A DNA stretch of 64,000 bases from Phytophthora quininea. Lineage: Eukaryota; Oomycota; Peronosporomycetes; Peronosporales; Peronosporaceae. The position numbers and the translations under genes were made by a program. The notes under the pieces are model-generated. The model ran no database searches. It saw only the letters and a list, made by a program, of their open reading frames with translations, and had not been told where the DNA came from. Positions 11,401-22,600 of this stretch are shown one piece after another; positions within the stretch are counted from its first letter, which is position 1; every line of letters starts with the position of its first letter. The stretch is from positions 1 through 64,000 of the forward strand of contig JAAVTG010000786.1 of assembly GCA_011947345.1 (NCBI GenBank), written 5' to 3'.

Positions 11401-12024
11401 CGAAATGCATTGAATTAAACGGGTATCTAATCGCTGTCGTGAATGCTGTCATCCAACCCACTGGTGGAGCTGTCAGCTTCGTCGAAGTACTACCATTGTC
11501 TTCGCTTGAAACCACTTCTTCATTTGCTGCTGCAATTCCTCTATACGATGTCGATATCAGCAATTGGATAACTTTCAGAGGAAACTGTGACTTCGACCAT
11601 CGACCACAATTCCAGCTTTAGTGAATCCGCTGAAGATATCCAGCCGTCCAAGTGGTTTCAACGTGAATATAAGGTCGGAACCGTAGTTTGGTTAATATCA
11701 TTTCTGAGGCTCTTTTTGATCCTGTGTTTCTGCGGCAATCTTAAGGAAATGTGGTCATCAGCTGTATCTCTTTCCTGTTTTAGCGATAAGGACAACAAAC
11801 CGCGACGGCAGTGAAGAAACAGCTTGGTGTGGTCATGGTGGTGTACTTTACAGTTAATTTGTTACCCCCGAAATCTGGTTTCGTCAGCTAACTTAGGTAC
11901 GAGCCCGTGGTTTTCCATGGTATTGGCCACTTCGGCCCCTTGAGTCGTGTAGAGCTGGTGTAAGGTAGGGATGATGAGAGTGATTTGTTTTCGTACGTAA
12001 CTGAATGTCTAAGGTATATTTTTA
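11401..12024. other. Gene-free stretch
   Basis: No convincing gene. A minus-strand frame at 11321-11563 overlaps the upstream end of the transposase relic and may be its continuation, but I cannot recognise it. Confidence 0.45.
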
Positions 12025-12049
12025 CGTCGGCGAGACTCGAACCCGCGCC
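12025..12049 (-). other. Possible tRNA T-arm remnant
   Basis: The minus strand reads GCGGGTTCGAGTCTCGC, a five-pair T stem with one G-U pair around a canonical TTCGAGT loop. No acceptor, D or anticodon arm is present beside it, so at best it is a fragment of a tRNA gene or tRNA-derived SINE. Confidence 0.35.
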
Positions 12050-12278
12050 ATGTGAAGAAACAGTTTGAAGGCGTCTACAGCGAGATCATAAACTGAGCAG
12101 CACTTGAAACAGATATTTTTAGCCGGTGGTGCTGAAGCCGACATAACTAACTGACTGGTAGTGACGAAGACTAAGTAGCTGGTGAAGGGTTTGCTCAAGA
12201 CGCCCTATTTGGTACCTTTGTGTACCATTTTATGTAATTTGTATGTGGCAGTATCACTCAGCTTTCCAACGGAACAGC

Positions 12279-12659
12279 ATGTCGACAGCTCGGAAGCGCG
12301 CTGCCGCCGCCAAGGGCGGTAACGGCGCTGTCGTGGGCTTCGCGCTCATCGTCGCAGCTGGCTTTTTCTCCATCCCGTTCGTGGCGCACTTCAGCAAGGT
12401 CCGTGCCCGGCCGCCGCTTCGTTGTATGTCCTTATCGCTAAACTAACCTATCCCAATTACCGCTTCTGAACAGAGAGGCAACTTCACGGCGCAGGAGAGT
12501 CCGCTGAACGCGTCACAGATCCGCCGCGGAGCGTACGCCAACAGTGGCTCCAGAGACGCTGGCGCCGACCCGGATTGGGACATCAAGACCGGCACCTACC
12601 ACGGCCGCCGCAGCCCCAAGGTGAAAATCGACAAGAGGCTCTCGCATGACGAAGAATAG
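12279..12659 (+). CDS. Small single-pass membrane protein, two exons
   Basis: Exons 12279-12398 and 12474-12659 join through a 75 bp GT-AG intron (12399-12473) that contains a ctaac branch-point-like motif. The product is 101 residues. A basic N-terminus (MSTARKRAAAAKGG) is followed by one hydrophobic segment at about residues 17-37 (VVGFALIVAAGFFSIPFV) and a hydrophilic tail with DPDWDIKTGTYHGRR. I chose ATG 12279 over the in-frame start 36 bp earlier because the lysine-arginine run before the membrane segment then opens the protein. The gene ends 67 bp from the stop of the convergent NAT10 gene. I do not recognise the family; the layout would fit a small organelle or ER membrane protein, but this is inference. 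Confidence 0.75.
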
Positions 12660-12726
12660 AGCATGTGCAGTGATGGATCTATATATTCAGGGGCTTTAGA
12701 GCTACAGCGGCACAGGACGAATCGAT

Positions 12727-15700
12727 CTAGCTGAGATTGGCGTACTTGCTCTTCTTGTTTTTCTTGCTCTTCTTGCGATCGCTCTCGCCGTCGGCCGAGC
12801 GCTTCTTCTGCTTGTGCTCCTTCTTCGACTCCTTCGATTCCTTCGGGGCCTTGTCCTTCTTCTTGCTCTTCACCTGCACGACGGCGCCGCCGTTCTCCGC
12901 CTGCGCGAGAGCGGCGTCCCAGTCGGCGTCGTCGCCGCGCACGGCGTACTTCATCAGGTTGAGACCATCCAGGAGCTTCTGCTGCTGCTTGGCCTTAGCC
13001 TCCTGCGCACCTTGCCGCATCTCCTCGTCAAGCGTCGTCTCAGTGGGAGCCATAGCCTGCGACTGCGCTGCTACCTGCGCCAGCTTTTTGCTGGCAGCAG
13101 ACTCCTGCTCCAGCTGCTTCTCCATCAACTGCTCGATCTGCGTGAGGAACTTGCGCACAGCCTTGTTGAACAGCGCCAGTAGTTGGTTCGACGGCACGTT
13201 CAGCTCCTGCTGGATGACATCCACCGATTGGTGTTGCAGGCCAAGACTCACGAGAATCGCGCGTTGCAGGTACGACAGCGTCATCTGCGGAAGACGTTCC
13301 AGGAAGTACAGGCGTGCCAGCGATGGCACCAAATCCACAATCATGTGGTAGTCCACCATGTTCTTTGCGTACGATTTGAGTCGCTTTGCGTCGTAAGCAG
13401 TCAACACCATCGCTAACTCCACGGGGCTGATCTCACCCGTAGCACTACGGTGTAAAGTGATCTGCTTCTCCCTCTCATTCGTCTCCGCCCTAGCTCCAGC
13501 CTCATCGCTCAGCAGCCCAAGCGCAAGAGCGCACGGAAACTTCGAGAAGTCATAGCTCAACAAGGATGTGAAGCGGCGACGCGAATCGGCCACAAATTCA
13601 TGCAACCAACCGTCAGCAGGAGCTGCCGGCAAGTCGTCACAACGCAAAGAGCGAAGCATGATGGCAGTATGCTCGCCGGTCAGATCGTTGGCAGTCTGGC
13701 GGATGTACACAGAGCGGAATTGCGCACGAGACCAAAAGTTGTGTAGTGGTAGCGTAAGGCCGAACGAAGTACCGAACCAGTGTAGGCGCTCGCATGGTCG
13801 CTCTTCAAGCGGGAGTAGCAGCGGCGGCAGTGCTTTGCGCGGCTTAATTTTCTCTTTGCGCAGCTTCGACTGCTTGTCCTCATCGTCGTCCTCATCGCCT
13901 TCCGGATTGCCTTCATCCTCCTTGGTCTCCGGCTCCGTGTTGTCAACAATGCCACTAGTAATTTCGCCCTGATAGTACTTCGCGAGTAGCTCAACTGCTC
14001 GTGACCCGTAGCCCATGCCAGTCACATCTGGATGCGTGGCGATACGGACGACACGAGCACCTGAGAGTGCAGCGAACTCCGAGTCCTGAAACTGTTGTGC
14101 GACCGTCCACGGAATGAGGTCACCAGACGCACGTTGGCCTCGTGCTAGTTGCGCCTTCACCGATGCCTTGGAAATTTCTCCTTCTAATGCCACTTGCACA
14201 ACGCAAAGGACGTCGGGAAGTTGGCCGGCATTTCCCTGAGCCTCAGCACCCGGTCCCAGCAGAGCGAAGACGTGGTGAGCCGGTGCGTCAGATAGCAACT
14301 GCAGGTCGTTCGGCTGGTTCTTGTAGTGCGAAGACACGTACAGCGCCATTATACGTTGTAGGAAGCTCTCCGAGAGTTTGTGGTACGAAAACAGTGAGTC
14401 GCGGTTCACGTAGTACAGCTCGCAGTCTCGTGGATGCGGCGTGCCAGCCACAAGTCGGTGCGCAGTGTTCGTCGCATCCAGACACAGGAGTGCATTCAGC
14501 CAACGCTCAACCGGGTCATTCGGAGCGTATCGAATAGGTGTCTCCAGCGCCACCTCGCGTAGAACACGTGCCGCAGAGGAGGCACTTCCAGCAGCGGCAG
14601 CATGGGCAGCATTGCTGGCTGCTTGCCAACGCTCCTCGTGCAGTTTCTGCTCTCCCTTACGGCGCTTCTGGTCACCATGAATACTCGCAGCAGCTCGGGC
14701 AGCAGCCTCTCCGGCAGTGCCCTGCTGCTCTCGCAACTTCTGGAGGAGCTTCAACGACAGCGAACGACCAGTACCTTCGTAACCGTTAATGGTAGACGAC
14801 ATGAACACCAGATACGGTCCCAGCAGGTTCTTGACCACCGGTAGCGGGATTGCAGCAGCCTCATCGATAGCCACCAGCTCGGCCTGTGCCAACTTCTCGT
14901 GGTGGGTGGGCTGGATGTACTGAATAGTCTGACGGTGCTCACGGAAAATATTGACACGAACCACGGCGTTGTTGAACTCCGGGTTGGTGCTCTGCACAAT
15001 CTCGTAGTCCAGATGCTCCTTGTACTTGAGTGCGTCAAAGCCCTTGAACACAAAGTCAAACACAGTCTTCAGATTCTCCGGCGTAGGCGCTGTCACGAAG
15101 ATGTTGCTGTATCCGTAGGCCACGGCACCCGCCAGCGCCATACCAAGTGCGGCAGACTTGCCACGACCACGACCTGCCGTCAACGCTACCGTAGATCTCA
15201 GCGTTTTCTCCGAGACAGCCTCGACAAAGGTGAGGATAGCCTTGGCCTGGTCCAACGTACGCGCCTGCTCCACAAGCGCACCAACGGGCTGGGTTTCGCG
15301 CAGAGACGTTTTGAGTTCCTGCAGTTCCAGTTCATCCTTGGTAAGCTCTGTGGCCGGGTCGCGCGGGGGCAGTGGCTCAATCTTGCGCGTGTGCTTGGAG
15401 ATTGGCAGCACGTTGAGCTCATCGTCCAGCACTACACAGCGCTCGCAGGACGCCAGCGAAAGGATGAAGCGCTCGTTGAAGCGCGCCACGACGTCCTGGT
15501 GCGACTCAGTGCGGAAGCGCGCGTGCACGTCCATGCTCATGGTGTAGAGCTGCTTGAGGCTGTCCATGGTGCGCAGCAGCAGCACGACGACGCCGCCGCC
15601 CTCGACCGTCTCGATGGTGCGCGCCATGATGTTGGGCGTGACAGCCTCGAAGTCCTGCAGTACGCACATGCCGTAGGTGCTGCCCAGCACCTTGTGCGTC

Positions 15701-16026
15701 TCCTTGTAGTAGCACCAGCGGATGTCCGTGGAGGCGATGAAGAGCTCGAAGGGATCGTCCTTGCTGGGGTCGTAGAGGCCGCGCTGCTGCTGTTTCTTGA
15801 TCTGGCGCATGCGCTTCTGGCGGTGGGTGGAGAAGCCCAGCTCCTTCTTGTAGCACCACAGCACGCGCGGCCGGGCCTTGACCGCCGCCTTGGACAGGAT
15901 GTAGTGCAGGTTCATGACCTGGTCCTTACCATGGTCGCCCACCAGCACCACGAAGGAACGGAAGTTTTCCTGGATGCAGTTCTCCAGCAGCGTGCGCACG
16001 CGAGCGTCCACTTTCTTCTTCACCAT
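12727..16026 (-). CDS. NAT10: RNA cytidine acetyltransferase, NAT10/Kre33 family
   Basis: An uninterrupted 1,099-residue frame. It acetylates cytidine (ac4C) in 18S rRNA and some tRNAs in the nucleolus, using acetyl-CoA and ATP. Features in order: the N-terminal TmcA-type region starting MVKKKVDARVRTLLENCI with WCYKKELGFSTHRQKR; the helicase-like domain with Walker A GRGRGKSAALG near residue 285 and a DEAAAIPLP Walker B segment; the GNAT acetyltransferase core with VTGMGYGSRAVELL near residue 670; and a lysine-rich C-terminal tail typical of nucleolar proteins. An acidic insert (EGDEDDDEDKQSK) follows the GNAT motif. The frame stays open 84 bases upstream, but ATG 16026 aligns with the family start. 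Family members are about 1,020-1,060 residues. Its upstream neighbour on the same strand ends only 130 bp away. Confidence 0.96.
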   Translation of the reverse strand: MVKKKVDARVRTLLENCIQENFRSFVVLVGDHGKDQVMNLHYILSKAAVKARPRVLWCYKKELGFSTHRQKRMRQIKKQQQRGLYDPSKDDPFELFIASTDIRWCYYKETHKVLGSTYGMCVLQDFEAVTPNIMARTIETVEGGGVVVLLLRTMDSLKQLYTMSMDVHARFRTESHQDVVARFNERFILSLASCERCVVLDDELNVLPISKHTRKIEPLPPRDPATELTKDELELQELKTSLRETQPVGALVEQARTLDQAKAILTFVEAVSEKTLRSTVALTAGRGRGKSAALGMALAGAVAYGYSNIFVTAPTPENLKTVFDFVFKGFDALKYKEHLDYEIVQSTNPEFNNAVVRVNIFREHRQTIQYIQPTHHEKLAQAELVAIDEAAAIPLPVVKNLLGPYLVFMSSTINGYEGTGRSLSLKLLQKLREQQGTAGEAAARAAASIHGDQKRRKGEQKLHEERWQAASNAAHAAAAGSASSAARVLREVALETPIRYAPNDPVERWLNALLCLDATNTAHRLVAGTPHPRDCELYYVNRDSLFSYHKLSESFLQRIMALYVSSHYKNQPNDLQLLSDAPAHHVFALLGPGAEAQGNAGQLPDVLCVVQVALEGEISKASVKAQLARGQRASGDLIPWTVAQQFQDSEFAALSGARVVRIATHPDVTGMGYGSRAVELLAKYYQGEITSGIVDNTEPETKEDEGNPEGDEDDDEDKQSKLRKEKIKPRKALPPLLLPLEERPCERLHWFGTSFGLTLPLHNFWSRAQFRSVYIRQTANDLTGEHTAIMLRSLRCDDLPAAPADGWLHEFVADSRRRFTSLLSYDFSKFPCALALGLLSDEAGARAETNEREKQITLHRSATGEISPVELAMVLTAYDAKRLKSYAKNMVDYHMIVDLVPSLARLYFLERLPQMTLSYLQRAILVSLGLQHQSVDVIQQELNVPSNQLLALFNKAVRKFLTQIEQLMEKQLEQESAASKKLAQVAAQSQAMAPTETTLDEEMRQGAQEAKAKQQQKLLDGLNLMKYAVRGDDADWDAALAQAENGGAVVQVKSKKKDKAPKESKESKKEHKQKKRSADGESDRKKSKKNKKSKYANLS

Positions 16027-16156
16027 GGCGTCCGACAACTTGCAAGCAATGGACGTCCAAGCGATTGGGTATCGAGTTTTCAGCCAGTGAATTTCAACCA
16101 ATGAATACATTTTTGAAAAAAGTGAATAAAATTAAAGAAAAATGGCTACAGCCACT

Positions 16157-17759
16157 TCAACTTGGAGCGCCATCATGAATGGTGTCCTGCACAAGCCCCA
16201 CCGCCAATTCGTCCTCGGACGGGTCGTCAGCCTGGCACAGGTCGTCCAGCCCGAGACGTCCGACCTCGTCGAACTGGTGCAAAAGGAAACGCTTGCGTTC
16301 GGAGTGCTGGTTGGGGCGGTCGGACACGTCTCCTTCGTCCAGGATCTCGTCCTGCAGGATCTCCTCTAGCACGTCCTCCAGCGTCACGATACCCAGCAGT
16401 GTGTGCATATCTCCGCTCTGCAATAAAGTAAATAATGCATTAGAATGGCATTTCGAGACCCCTTTGAAAGGCTGTGCTCTACCGGGTTGATGGTCTGCGG
16501 CTGCTTGACGAGCACCAGGTGCGCGCTCTCCGACTTGAACGTGTGCAGCAGCGCGCTCAGACGACACTCGGGGCCACAGACCGAGTGGTGCGGCCGAAGA
16601 TTTGGAAAAAGTTGGCCAAGGGCGTGCATTCCTACGTTGAGAACCCTCTTAGCCTCGTCATTCGAGCGATGATTTGGAGCACACACGCACCTTTGGGTCC
16701 ACGAAAATGAGGTCCTTGACGTGGATGGTGCCGATGATGTCGTTCACTGAGCTGCCACTGACGAGGATGCGAGAGAAACCACTTGCGAGGATACTGTGAA
16801 TAAGCTCCCGGTCTAATATGGCCGATAGAGGAGCCATGAAGACCTTGTCAACCGGAGTCATGATGCTTCGAGCCGTCTTGCTCCCGAATGTCATAGCGCC
16901 GCGAATGATGCTGCCCTCATCCTTGTCGATCATCTGCTGCTTTTCGTGGATTTCAATGATCTCCGTCAACTACGACAAAACTGTTAGTATGCATTGGCCG
17001 ACTTGATGAGCGCATACCTGTCTCCTCGTAAACACTCTGCCAATGTCTTTCCCCAAGGTGACATCTAAGGCCATGCTAACAGGCTTGGAAAACACGTAGA
17101 AGAGAGCGATCAAGACCCGGACGAAAGGGACCACCTTGCCGCCGATCACTAGTAACAACAGTAAGGACCCCGTCCCAAGGCAAAGGAAACAATCACACAT
17201 AAACCTACCCAGGGCATATCTGGAGCACAGGGCTTGAGGGACGATCTCTCCGAAGATTAGGATGAGCACTGTCGACGCGATAAACCCAAAGAGACCTGCA
17301 CAGCGAAAACCACGACGATCAGCATTAGAACCCAAGGCAGCAACGGTTGTACAGTGCCGCACCGCTGGTGAGGTCAGCGGTGATGATGGACGTGAGCACA
17401 TTGACCGCCACGTTGCCAAGAAGTAGCGTCGTGAGCAGCAAATTGCCATTGCGACGCAAAGGAATAACTTTCTTGGCCGCCTTGCTGTTCATTTTCTCTT
17501 TCTCTGTGGCGTGCTCGTCCTCGCCCGCCGCCACGACGATCTCCAGTCCGATGAGGTCCAGCGACATGAGGCCCAGCCCGAGACCGGCGAACATAGCAGA
17601 GAGCAGCAGCAGCGCTACCAGGGCGCCCACTTGCATGGCGATTTCGCTACCGCTGAGGTCGCCGGCACTCTTGCCGCTGCCGCCGAAGCCGCCGCCATTG
17701 GCCTCCGCTACCCCTAATTGCGTCGTCGCGAGCACTAGTACAGCAGCAACACCACGCAT
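16157..17759 (-). CDS. CNNM-type transporter (DUF21 plus CBS pair), six exons
   Basis: Exons on the minus strand: 17363-17759, 17209-17295, 17018-17148, 16691-16969, 16483-16566 and 16157-16417. They join in frame (1,239 bases, 412 residues) through five GT-AG introns of roughly 48-125 bp. Residues 1-20 form a signal peptide (MRGVAAVLVLATTQLGVAEA). The DUF21 membrane domain follows with SAMFAGLGLGLMSLDLIGLE, NLLLTTLLLGNVAVNVL and the family hallmark GEIVPQALCSRYAL. A Bateman module of two CBS motifs comes next (MTPVDKVFMAP...IHVKDLIFVDPK and GIVTLEDVLEEILQDEILDE). CNNM and yeast Mam3-type proteins handle Mg2+ and related cations at the plasma or vacuolar membrane. The cyclic-nucleotide-binding-like domain of animal CNNMs is absent. 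An upstream in-frame ATG at 17870 exists, but ATG 17759 places the signal peptide at the terminus. Confidence 0.9.
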
Positions 17760-17879
17760 CGCTCGCTTCACTGCTGTCACAGTTGCCGTCGTCTTCAACA
17801 GTGACGCCTCAAATAGACTCGACGCTGCTTTTAGATGGAAGCCGATTATTAATGAAAATCTTCTCAGCATTTACTATAC

Positions 17880-18600
17880 TATGAAGAAGTCGAGGAAGCG
17901 CCCTTGCAAGCAACCATTGTAGACCAGTTCCCGGCGCCAACGTCAACGTCCTGGGCTTCTGAGTGTATAAGTCTTTTCGAGTGACCAGGATAAGGTTGAA
18001 AATTGTTCCCTGAGACTTGTGTAATCAAGAATTTTGTAATGAGTCGTTAGATGATCTTTGTGTAGCAGATCCATTAAACGATTCTGCTATGGTACACTTG
18101 TCGAAGACTGAGGTCGTACCGACCGAGATTCGCCACTTTGTTTAACACCTTATCGAATCGGAATAGTTGATCTCGGGGCGTAGGAATGATCTACTTGGCA
18201 ACTTAGCGCCATTTCGGAAAGTACACAATAGATTTTGGAATGCTCCATAGAATGGCTGTCACACAGCAGGCTGCAATTGTCGGTAAAATTGGCCACATCT
18301 GCGCTTATTTGGCGCCAAACTCCTACGCTTGGCGCCATTGCCGTTGCTACCATGGCCCTCTCCAGCTATTTCAAGCGCGCTCAAGCACTGATAGACGCAG
18401 CATTTCGTTCGCCTGCATTTTAAGCGGTAGCGTTTATCATCAGCACAAGCTTTTGATGCTCACTACAGCTCACTTCTCTTGCGCTTTTTTCCTACCTCCA
18501 GCACCACGCCTAGAACTTGAGCGACCCGTGAACTTACCGAAGAAGCCGTCGAGCAAGGCGTTACCCGACTGACGCAGCTCAATGAAGCCCACCAAACACG
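17880..18600. other. Gene-free stretch upstream of the CNNM gene
   Basis: AT-rich, with only short open frames and no recognisable product. It probably holds the CNNM promoter region at its left end. Confidence 0.5.
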
Positions 18601-19640
18601 ATGTGCTCCACTTGCTCGTGCTGCCGCGAGCGCTGAAAATGATGCTGTCGACTCATTACCTCCTGTGTTCGACTGCTTCCTTCTAAACGGTGGAGAGACT
18701 GTGATGCAGAATACCACTTTCTCGGGAGAAGAGTTCAACCGGCTCTGGCAACTGCCCCAAGAGTACGTGGTGCTTTGGTGGAATGTTGGACGGGGAAAGA
18801 AGTGCAAGTTTGGCTGCAAGAACGTGTAGTATGTCCCGGGTAGTTGTAGTCTGATGAGCAACAGAACACACAACAGTGTGGGAGCTACCCCACAACAATA
18901 TAGCTGAGTGTATTGTATGAAAGCTTCCCAAGCACTTGAGGGCTTGGAAGCAAATCGAGACCTGGCGTTGTAGGTCAGCTACAACGCTCAATGCAATCGC
19001 AAATGTGCAGTTTCACATACAAACTCCATGTTCAGCAACCGGGTCAGGCACTGGCAGCCTAGCCGGTTGCATCGTATGCAGTTCGTGTCCACAACTGGGA
19101 GCTGCTGGACACTTCTGTTATCGAACTCTGGCGCCTGTGCAGTTGGAGTCAAGCTGAAACGCCTGGAATCCACTACAGAACGTGTTGTTCGTCGTGTGGG
19201 CCTCACTCATGCACTGCGGTAAGTGGTGCATTGCCGTCAGTGTCTTTGACATCAACCCACCCACCCACCTTCCAAACGCTGGTGCTAAAATACATAGTGA
19301 TAGCGTCTCCGTACTTGTACGAGCTCATGGTTGAAGACGTCAACGAGAAGTGGACGATGCGTTAGCTCGTGGTCACAGACAAGATCTTCTCCAACTACTC
19401 CTGTGGCCGCTACGCTACCGACGTCATCTTCCGACAGGCGAACATCGCATACGAACTGTGCGAAGGACGTAATATTTACTACAGACAAGTATCGCTGGGC
19501 AAACGTGAACTACGGTATCCTGTTCAAGACGTGCCTGGCGCTCACGAACACACGTGCACCTGAATCCGCTGCACCCAGAAGATGGAGACTCCTACCACAA
19601 TTACTGGGGGCGCCATCGTTCTATTGGTGAAGATGTAATC
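18600..19640 (+). pseudogene. Decayed Harbinger-like DDE transposase
   Basis: Two blocks in the plus strand match the Harbinger-like (DDE_Tnp_4-type) proteins expanded in oomycetes. Block one (18630-18830) reads LPPVFDCFLLNGGET...FSGEEFNRLW...WWNVGRGKKCKF and ends in a stop. Block two (19310-19550) reads YLYELMVEDVNEKWTM, a stop, then LVVTDKIFSNYSCGRYATDVIFRQAN and YYRQVSLGK, corresponding to the CARYATDVTFQQAN region of intact family members. Stops and frame changes run throughout. The piece between the blocks and the third catalytic region are not recognisable. Confidence 0.65.
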
Positions 19641-19649
19641 ACCAGAGGG

Positions 19650-22600
19650 TCGCAAACGGCCGGCCATAATTGTAGCACGACCACACGGCCGAATTGTGGT
19701 CGGCTTTTGCCTGCAACGTCAATAAATGGTTTTTAATAGACCGGATTTGTCTGCAATTGGTTTTGGACGTCTGAAATAGCTTACTACGCCAAGCCCATTC
19801 CACTTTCTTCGTCCGGCTACACGAAGTATGAAACAGCAGCAACATAAATACGTCTCCCACCCCCATGGGCACGTTGTAAGTTCGTCAGCCCGGTATGGAA
19901 GAGGTGTAGCTTGCTAGCGACAGAAAAGGATGTCCTGTAGCGCTGAGTAATATGACGTCGATCAAAGAGGATATTTAGCGAGAACTGCGTACAAAAAATG
20001 AAGGCCAAATTGCGCGCTGCTGTCAGATTCAGGAGCCTCTAGATTAGTTGCTGGAACTTCTTCTGGCATGTGATGGAAAGGAAAGCTGCAACTCGCTTTA
20101 CGTGCAGGACTCGTCTTTCGTGGCAAGCAGAGCGTGCTTTCATGTCTACCTGTTCTTAAGTGCTGAGGGAGCTACTTCGCTTAATTCGCACACCACAAAA
20201 ATATGCTACGTTGCCTTAGCAAACTCCGCTACCAGCTCCATGGATTCACTTGTGAATGGTGGCTTCTTTTAAAAAATGTACGCACAAATTACAATTGTTA
20301 CTGATCGGTCATGGTCGTCCACAATCAATGAACGATTTGTCATGGCCAACCAAATCTTTTAGCTGCCAGAAACAATCAGTTGTGGACGACCACTTTTTCA
20401 CGTTTGCGACCTCTGGTGATCATTAAACGCAAGACAGCGCAAAAGCGTTACCGCAAGCGCCATGAGCTCCACCTCCACAGCATGTTCCGCATCCATCGCG
20501 TCAACCTCATCCCATCGCGTGGTAGTAGAAACAACGCTAGTTGTGAGCATGACAACGAGGAGACTGTTTACAGCAGATGAAGAGTCTCTAGTAGTCTTTT
20601 TCCTTTATGTGCGCCGGACACTCGATTAGTACTGAGTACGGTCTTAGGATACTAAGTTTCTTCGGAAACATCTTAGCTCCGTTTGTTTGTTTCTTTCCTC
20701 ACTACATCTTATTGCAAAAAAAAAAAAACTGCTGGGTATACACAGATACAGAAGCAAATCCCGCAAAAGATCACCTACTCTGTTTGAATTCTACTACATG
20801 TGGTCGTAGAATTGGGCATTGCGTAGGGTATTTGTTTCTTTTGGGGTTTCTACTATTTATTATACCGGTGTGGACCCGGTATCGAGATAACCACCCAATT
20901 CACAGTTCGCAGTTCGGCTTAAATTGTCATTGTCCAGTGGTTACAGATTTTTCGGCATTTCGCTGGAAGACCTTACAGCGATGTGGAAATGAAAATTGAT
21001 TACTGTTTCCCTGGTCAACTTAAAATAACATAGGGAAAAAATCGCGAGATAAGTTTTTCCATGTCCAAGTTGTCGATAAGTCGGCGCACCAACTTACCTC
21101 TAAAACGCGCGGAATCTCTAGGTTTCCTTTTCCTCAAGTCCGTCAGTCGAATGAAGCGCGTTGCCCCAAGACGCAAGGTTCTCAAGCCGGCACCGCAGCT
21201 ACGACGGTGGTAATAATACCCGTGCGACATGAGGAGAAATCCCGCCAAGCTCTAACCACGTCCATATTGCAAGCATGACGAAGCCCCCTCCCCCGTTCAC
21301 TTGAGTTGCCATCTTACTACAAACAATACGAAGTGGAAACTCCGGTTTCAGCACGCAGAGCGGCGAATCTACCGACGAGTCAACTCTACCAAGTCCTGCT
21401 ATCTTTACGATCTCGCTAAAGATCAAGACAAGCGGGTATATCAAATGCCGCTACTCTTGCGAAGACGACAGCAAGGAACGGAGCAACAACCAAGATCACA
21501 CAACTGAGGACTCTCAAGCCGCTCCAGCCCAAGATACCGTTGGTCTGGGGAAGTTCGCCTCAGCAGCCATCAATTCGCCGGCAACTGCGAAACCCGAGCG
21601 GAAGTCCATTGCGAAGGGCAGGGGTAACGCGAAGGTGAAAGCCAAAACGAAGAAATCAGAGGACAAGAACGCAGCAGAAGGTGTAGCTGCCGCAGATGAA
21701 GGAAAAGCGTGAAGTGGACAACCAAACCAACTGCTTTGGTAATTAAAAAATCGAAACGCGTTCATCGGTAGGCTGGCGTATAACTGACTGGTTTCGCCAC
21801 TGCGACACATTATATCGTATGGTAGGTTATCTTAGTTTTATGCATGAGTAGATTGATGGTCAAATGACGTCGTCGTACGCACACTGGTCGTTTGTATGGG
21901 GGGCGGCGGCGTAGCTCAAAACGTATAGCTACAACATATCTAAATAGCGAGCTTTAACTCTTTGTAGAAGCCGGGAAATCGGTAGCAACGTGGCCGTCCG
22001 ATCTAACCTGACGCGAAGCGTAGGCTCTAAGAGCTGAGCCAGCGCGTCGAATGAGTCGGGCGTGCACCGCAGAGTTTTCCGGTATGTTGTTTTTGCTATC
22101 GTTGGGCCTTCAACTATGGGAAGTAGTCCGTACGGATGATGATCTTTTCACTACTGTACTCGTCAGAAGTCATGAGACCTAGGTTAATTTATAAGCTTAT
22201 TATTTTGCCATAGCTTCTTCATTTCTTGTCCGTTCACGATGCCAAAAATATTAATAGCAAGACAGGAGCGCAAGGAATGCTCGTTACCACTTCCTAGTTG
22301 GCAAATGTCGAATAAACCATGGCTGTCCGCGAAGAACTATCGCATGGTCAGCGTACGTTCGTGATCAGGTGCTATAAGTTTTTTTGCGATTGCGAAGGTT
22401 GCAGGGACGTTCCCAGGAATTCGATCACGGGACCTTGTAGCAGAATGTTTTGGCATCGACCACGCGACGGTAACTCGCCATAGGAACGACTACAGCTCTG
22501 ACGAAGAAACAAAACTTGAGGTACTCTCCATATTTTTCTATTCCTTTTACTAAACCGATCTGTGACATTTACCTCCACAATTTATATTCATGCAACCATC

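Noticed and set aside
14899..16104. 401-residue plus-strand frame opposite NAT10
   Set aside because: It is antisense to a well-conserved 1,099-residue protein and has no recognisable content.
20309..20395. Inverted repeat ggtcgtccacaa as a transposon terminus or RNA hairpin
   Set aside because: The arms are 12-13 bp with ~60 bp between them, with no target duplication or coding content. Too weak to call.
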